The translations under genes were made by a program, and so were the position numbers. A stretch of 64,000 nucleotides of DNA from Bradyrhizobium arachidis (lineage in GTDB: Bacteria > Pseudomonadota > Alphaproteobacteria > Rhizobiales > Xanthobacteraceae). The notes under the pieces are model-generated. The model made no database searches. It saw only the letters and a list, made by a program, of their open reading frames with translations, and was not told the origin of the DNA. The stretch is taken from positions 8,060,001 to 8,124,000 of the forward strand of contig NZ_CP030050.1 of assembly GCF_015291705.1 (NCBI RefSeq), in the 5' to 3' direction. This document shows positions 61,299 through 64,000 of the stretch, in pieces; the first letter of the stretch is position 1, and the number at the start of each line of letters is the position of its first letter.

Positions 61299-62081
61299 CT
61301 AGGGCGCTACCTTGTCGCCAGTAAATCCGTTGCCGTCGAGCGCGCGACGGACCGTGCCATCCGCCTTGGCCTCATCCAGGAAATGCGCGGCCCAGACTTT
61401 TGCTGCGGCCTTGCCCTTGGGAACAACGACGACAACATCGGTCGACTGAATCACCTCGTCCAGTACTTTGGTACCGGGCAGCTTTCGCGACAGATCCTCC
61501 AACGCGCCCATACCCATCGCCAGCGCATCGAGCTCGCCCTTGCCGATCAGCTCAGCCGCCTCTTCCGGCTTCACGAACTTGGTCAGCTTGGCCTGCTTGA
61601 GCGACTTCTCGACCGTGCGTGACGTCGAGGTCCCCTCGACGCAGCCGACCCGCATGCCGGCGCGATCGACATCCGCGACGGAGCGGATGTCCGATCCGGC
61701 GCGAATGAGATAGCCGCTCATATAGGCGACGTAGGCAGGGCCCTGATCCACGAACTGCTCGCGCTTGACGTCCGCGGGCATGAAGGAGAGATCCCAGACG
61801 TCCTTGCTGCTCGCGGCGGCAATCTCGTCGGAGCTTTGGTATTCGACGAGCTGCAGCGGAACGTGCAGCTTGTCGGCGGCGGCCTTGGCGAGCTCGACGG
61901 TGACGCCGCGCGGCTTGCCCGTCGAAGGATCGCGCGTCGTCCAGAACGCAGAGGCGGCGGGACCGACGGCCACCGCCACGCGCAGCATTCCTGTGGGTGC
62001 GACGTCGCTGGGACCTTCGGCCTTTGCAATCGCGACAGCAAAGGCGAGGCTCAACGTGGCGATCACGGCATGTCGCAACAT
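61299..62081 (-). CDS. Periplasmic solute-binding protein (amino-acid ABC type, SBP family 3)
   Basis: 260 residues with a Sec signal peptide (MLRHAVIATLSLAFAVAIAK). The mature part begins GMLRVAVAVGPAASAFWTTR and has GKPRGVTVELAKAAADKLHV, a typical type-3 binding-protein start. ADVKREQFVDQGPAY also fits. No ABC permease or ATPase gene is adjacent, so it may work with a remote transporter or as a sensor domain. ATG 62081 is preferred to 62099. The next gene upstream is 35 bases away. Confidence 0.88.
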   Translation of the reverse strand: MLRHAVIATLSLAFAVAIAKAEGPSDVAPTGMLRVAVAVGPAASAFWTTRDPSTGKPRGVTVELAKAAADKLHVPLQLVEYQSSDEIAAASSKDVWDLSFMPADVKREQFVDQGPAYVAYMSGYLIRAGSDIRSVADVDRAGMRVGCVEGTSTSRTVEKSLKQAKLTKFVKPEEAAELIGKGELDALAMGMGALEDLSRKLPGTKVLDEVIQSTDVVVVVPKGKAAAKVWAAHFLDEAKADGTVRRALDGNGFTGDKVAP

Positions 62082-62116
62082 GTGCACCTCCGGGCGCAAA
62101 AGATCGACTAAATCGA

Positions 62117-62908
62117 TTAGACGATCTTGATCGACATATCAGGCAAGCCCTCGAGCTTGCACAGCAGCACGTCGCCCTTCACCACCGGGCCGACATTCTC
62201 CGGCGTGCCGGAATAGATGATGTCGCCGGCCTTGAGCTCGAACGCTTCCGACAGCTTCGCGATCTGCTCGGCGACGCTCCAGATCATCTTGCTGAGATCC
62301 GAGCTCTGTTTCACCGTGCCGTTGATCGCGAGCGAGATCGCGCCCTTCTCGAAATGGCCGGTCTTGCTGGCGGGATGGATCGGGCCGATCACCGCGGCGT
62401 GGTCGAAGCTCTTGCCGATCTCCCAGGGCTTCTTCTCGGCGGCCATGCCGTTCTGGAGATCGCGCCGGGTCATGTCGAGGCCGAGCGCGTAGCCGTAGAC
62501 ATGCTCGAGCGCCTTGTCGGCCGGGATGTTGGTGCCGCCGGATTTCAGCGCGGCGACCAGCTCGACCTCGTGATGATAGTTCTTGGTCAGCGAGGGATAG
62601 GGGTGGTCGGCGACCTCGCCGATCGCGACGTTCTGGATCGCATCGGTCGGCTTCTGGAAGAAGAACGGCGGCTCGCGGTTCGGATCGGAGCCGCGCTCGA
62701 TCGCGTGCGCGGCATAGTTGCGGCCGATGCAATAGATGCGGCGGACCTGGAACACCTGGGTTTCGCCGACGATCGGGATCGTCACCATCGGCACTGCGAA
62801 CATCGGCTTCGGTCCGGCCTGCGCCGCGGCAGGCGCGGTCTCAGCGAGGCCCGCCGCGGTCATCGCGGCTGCGGCCGTGAGCACGTTACGTCGTGAGGTC
62901 TTGGTCAT
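62117..62908 (-). CDS. Fumarylacetoacetate hydrolase family protein with Tat signal
   Basis: 263 residues. The mature domain has YCIGRNYAAHAIERG, FFFQKPTDAIQ, the metal-binding Glu residues in HHEVELVAALKSGG and Asp in GYALGLDMTRRDLQ, then IYSGTPENVGPV. Such enzymes cleave C-C bonds in oxo acids such as fumarylpyruvate. The N-terminus is MTKTSRRNVLTAAAAMTAAG, then an AAAQA-type end, which is a twin-arginine signal. Periplasmic location is unusual for this family. ATG 62908 has AGGA 9 bases before it; ATG 62914 is the alternative. Confidence 0.88.
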   Translation of the reverse strand: MTKTSRRNVLTAAAAMTAAGLAETAPAAAQAGPKPMFAVPMVTIPIVGETQVFQVRRIYCIGRNYAAHAIERGSDPNREPPFFFQKPTDAIQNVAIGEVADHPYPSLTKNYHHEVELVAALKSGGTNIPADKALEHVYGYALGLDMTRRDLQNGMAAEKKPWEIGKSFDHAAVIGPIHPASKTGHFEKGAISLAINGTVKQSSDLSKMIWSVAEQIAKLSEAFELKAGDIIYSGTPENVGPVVKGDVLLCKLEGLPDMSIKIV

Positions 62909-62967
62909 CGTCATATTTCCTGGCTTGGGCATTCGTTTCCTGCGTGGCTATTCATAGGGCGAAACAC

Positions 62968-64000
62968 TCAATGGGCCAATGGATCGGGCCGCATCTGCAC
63001 CTTGTAGACTTTTGGCGAGGACTCCTTGCCGCCCTCCCCGTGGAAGCTCGCGCGCGTTCCGGTCGTGCTCCAGAGGCCGCGGCCCTTCCAGCCGGTATTG
63101 GGGTCATCGATCCGGCCGTCGACGTTCTTGGTGAAGAAGCCGAGCGGATAGGGATTGCGCAGGTTCACCAGCTCGCCGTTGACCAGTGCCAGCAGCGACT
63201 CGCTGCCGTTGGCGCTTGCGATCGGCACGTTGGCGCCGAGGCCGAACGTGTTGTAGCGATCCACCCAGACGTAATAGGCATGATTGGCGCTGCCGCTGCT
63301 ATCGAGACCCTTGAACTGCGGCCCGGGCATGCGCCACGTCTTCCAACCTTCCGGACATTGCTTGCCGTCCGCGGTCGTCGGTCCGTTCAACGGACCGTTG
63401 CAGAGCTTGCGATCAAAGCTCGCGAGATGTCCGCTGGACAATACTGTCCAAACCACACCGTCGATGCCGATGTCGAGACCGCGCGGACCGAACGTGCCCT
63501 CCGGCGGCTGGTACACTTCGGACAATGCGGTGTTAGCGGGATCCGGCCCGGGCGTGACGCGCACGATGTAGCCGGGCTGGTCGATGCGGGAGAAGCCGCG
63601 ATCCATCGCCTGGCCCCAGATCGCGTCGTCGACCGGGCTCGGCATGATGCCGTAGAAGGAAGCCGCGATGCGCTTGTCCTTGGCCGGATCGACCGGGTCC
63701 TTGTGCTCGACATAGGCATCGCGCTTGCCATTGCCGTTGGTGTCGATGATCAGCGGCGTCCAGCCCTGCGATTTTACGTCATCGAGAGTCTCGCGGTACA
63801 GCCTGGTGTTGAGCCACCCGACGAGTCCCCCTCCGAGGCCGGGGCCGCCGGAGCTGGTCCACAGCGTTTGGTTGGCATCATCGTCGAAATAAAGATGATG
63901 GGTGGTGAAGCAGGTGTTGATCAGGTCCCATTTGCCAGTCGCTGGATCGAACCGTGACAACTGGCGCAACGAGGTTGTCTGCGGCGCGACTTTCGCCGAC
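62968..64000 (-). CDS. Beta-propeller-like protein, C-terminal part (runs off right edge)
   Basis: The frame is open to the window edge, so the true start lies beyond it (the TTG at 63969 is internal). About 344 residues are visible. Repeats such as LSRFDPATGKWDLINTCFTT, HHLYFDDDANQTLWTSSGGP and GLDIGIDGVVWTVLSSGHLA resemble propeller blades of Vgb/SMP-30-like proteins. IIDTNGNGKRDAYVE looks like a calcium loop. It is probably secreted, but the N-terminus cannot be seen. Enzymatic function is unknown. Confidence 0.65.
   Translation of the reverse strand, partial: SAKVAPQTTSLRQLSRFDPATGKWDLINTCFTTHHLYFDDDANQTLWTSSGGPGLGGGLVGWLNTRLYRETLDDVKSQGWTPLIIDTNGNGKRDAYVEHKDPVDPAKDKRIAASFYGIMPSPVDDAIWGQAMDRGFSRIDQPGYIVRVTPGPDPANTALSEVYQPPEGTFGPRGLDIGIDGVVWTVLSSGHLASFDRKLCNGPLNGPTTADGKQCPEGWKTWRMPGPQFKGLDSSGSANHAYYVWVDRYNTFGLGANVPIASANGSESLLALVNGELVNLRNPYPLGFFTKNVDGRIDDPNTGWKGRGLWSTTGTRASFHGEGGKESSPKVYKVQMRPDPLAH

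Overview
This 64 kb window is a GC-rich chromosomal segment from an alphaproteobacterium that is most likely Bradyrhizobium or a close relative. The grounds are the gene families, EcfG-like promoters (GGAAC-N16-xGTT), several REP-like palindromic repeats in gaps between genes, and a flagellar locus with a short flagellin. I found no rRNA, tRNA, insertion sequence, prophage or CRISPR array. Most genes sit in tight operons with short gaps or ATGA overlaps.

Layout. (1) 1-14.3 kb: start of a leftward malQ, then a rightward glycogen/trehalose operon: glgE-like, treS-maltokinase fusion, glgB, glgX, treZ, treY. The GlgE-like protein has Lys where the catalytic acid/base Glu should be. (2) 14.3-18.8 kb: a PHA-granule-type protein, a DUF3309 micro-membrane protein, and the NHEJ pair ligD and ku, divergent from one palindromic, EcfG-like double promoter. 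(3) 18.9-27.4 kb: a leftward kdp operon (three micro-ORFs including kdpF, then kdpA, B, C, D, E) for high-affinity K+ uptake. (4) 27.4-31.2 kb: nine small rightward genes, mostly unknown, around a DapA-fold protein that has lost its Schiff-base Lys and catalytic Tyr. Four operator/promoter modules with identical geometry (TTTATG-N5-CCTATR, then a -10-like hexamer 33 bp from the second half-site) precede kdp and three sub-operons of these genes. The half-site spacing of 11 bp suits an OmpR-family regulator, with KdpE as the obvious candidate. I consider this the most interesting possibly undescribed system here: a K+-stress regulon of small membrane proteins and a pseudoenzyme.

(5) 31.2-34.9 kb: TetR regulator divergent from an enoyl-CoA isomerase-like crotonase, then upp and an AMP-forming acyl-CoA ligase. 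(6) 35.0-45.2 kb: a leftward flagellar block: ECF sigma factor, flagellin, fliD, fliS, a small ORF, flgD, flgE, a small ORF, a FlgN-like chaperone, flgK, flgL. (7) 45.7-50.1 kb: a HAD-domain protein, a glycosyltransferase-like protein and an unknown protein, placed like surface-glycan or flagellin-modification genes.

(8) 50.1-60.5 kb: two divergent operons. Leftward: TRAP transporter dctP-dctQ-dctM, acyl-CoA dehydrogenase, acyl-CoA ligase and a CoA-transferase-family protein. Rightward: a CaiB-type CoA transferase, MaoC hydratase, CitE-like lyase and an IclR regulator. The set resembles itaconate/C5-dicarboxylate catabolism (import, CoA activation, hydration, cleavage to acetyl-CoA and pyruvate). 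(9) 60.8-64 kb: a glycine-zipper secreted protein, a periplasmic solute-binding protein, a Tat-exported FAH-family hydrolase, and a propeller-like protein cut by the window edge.

All functions are inferred from sequence by eye; motifs and spacings were read directly from the bases.
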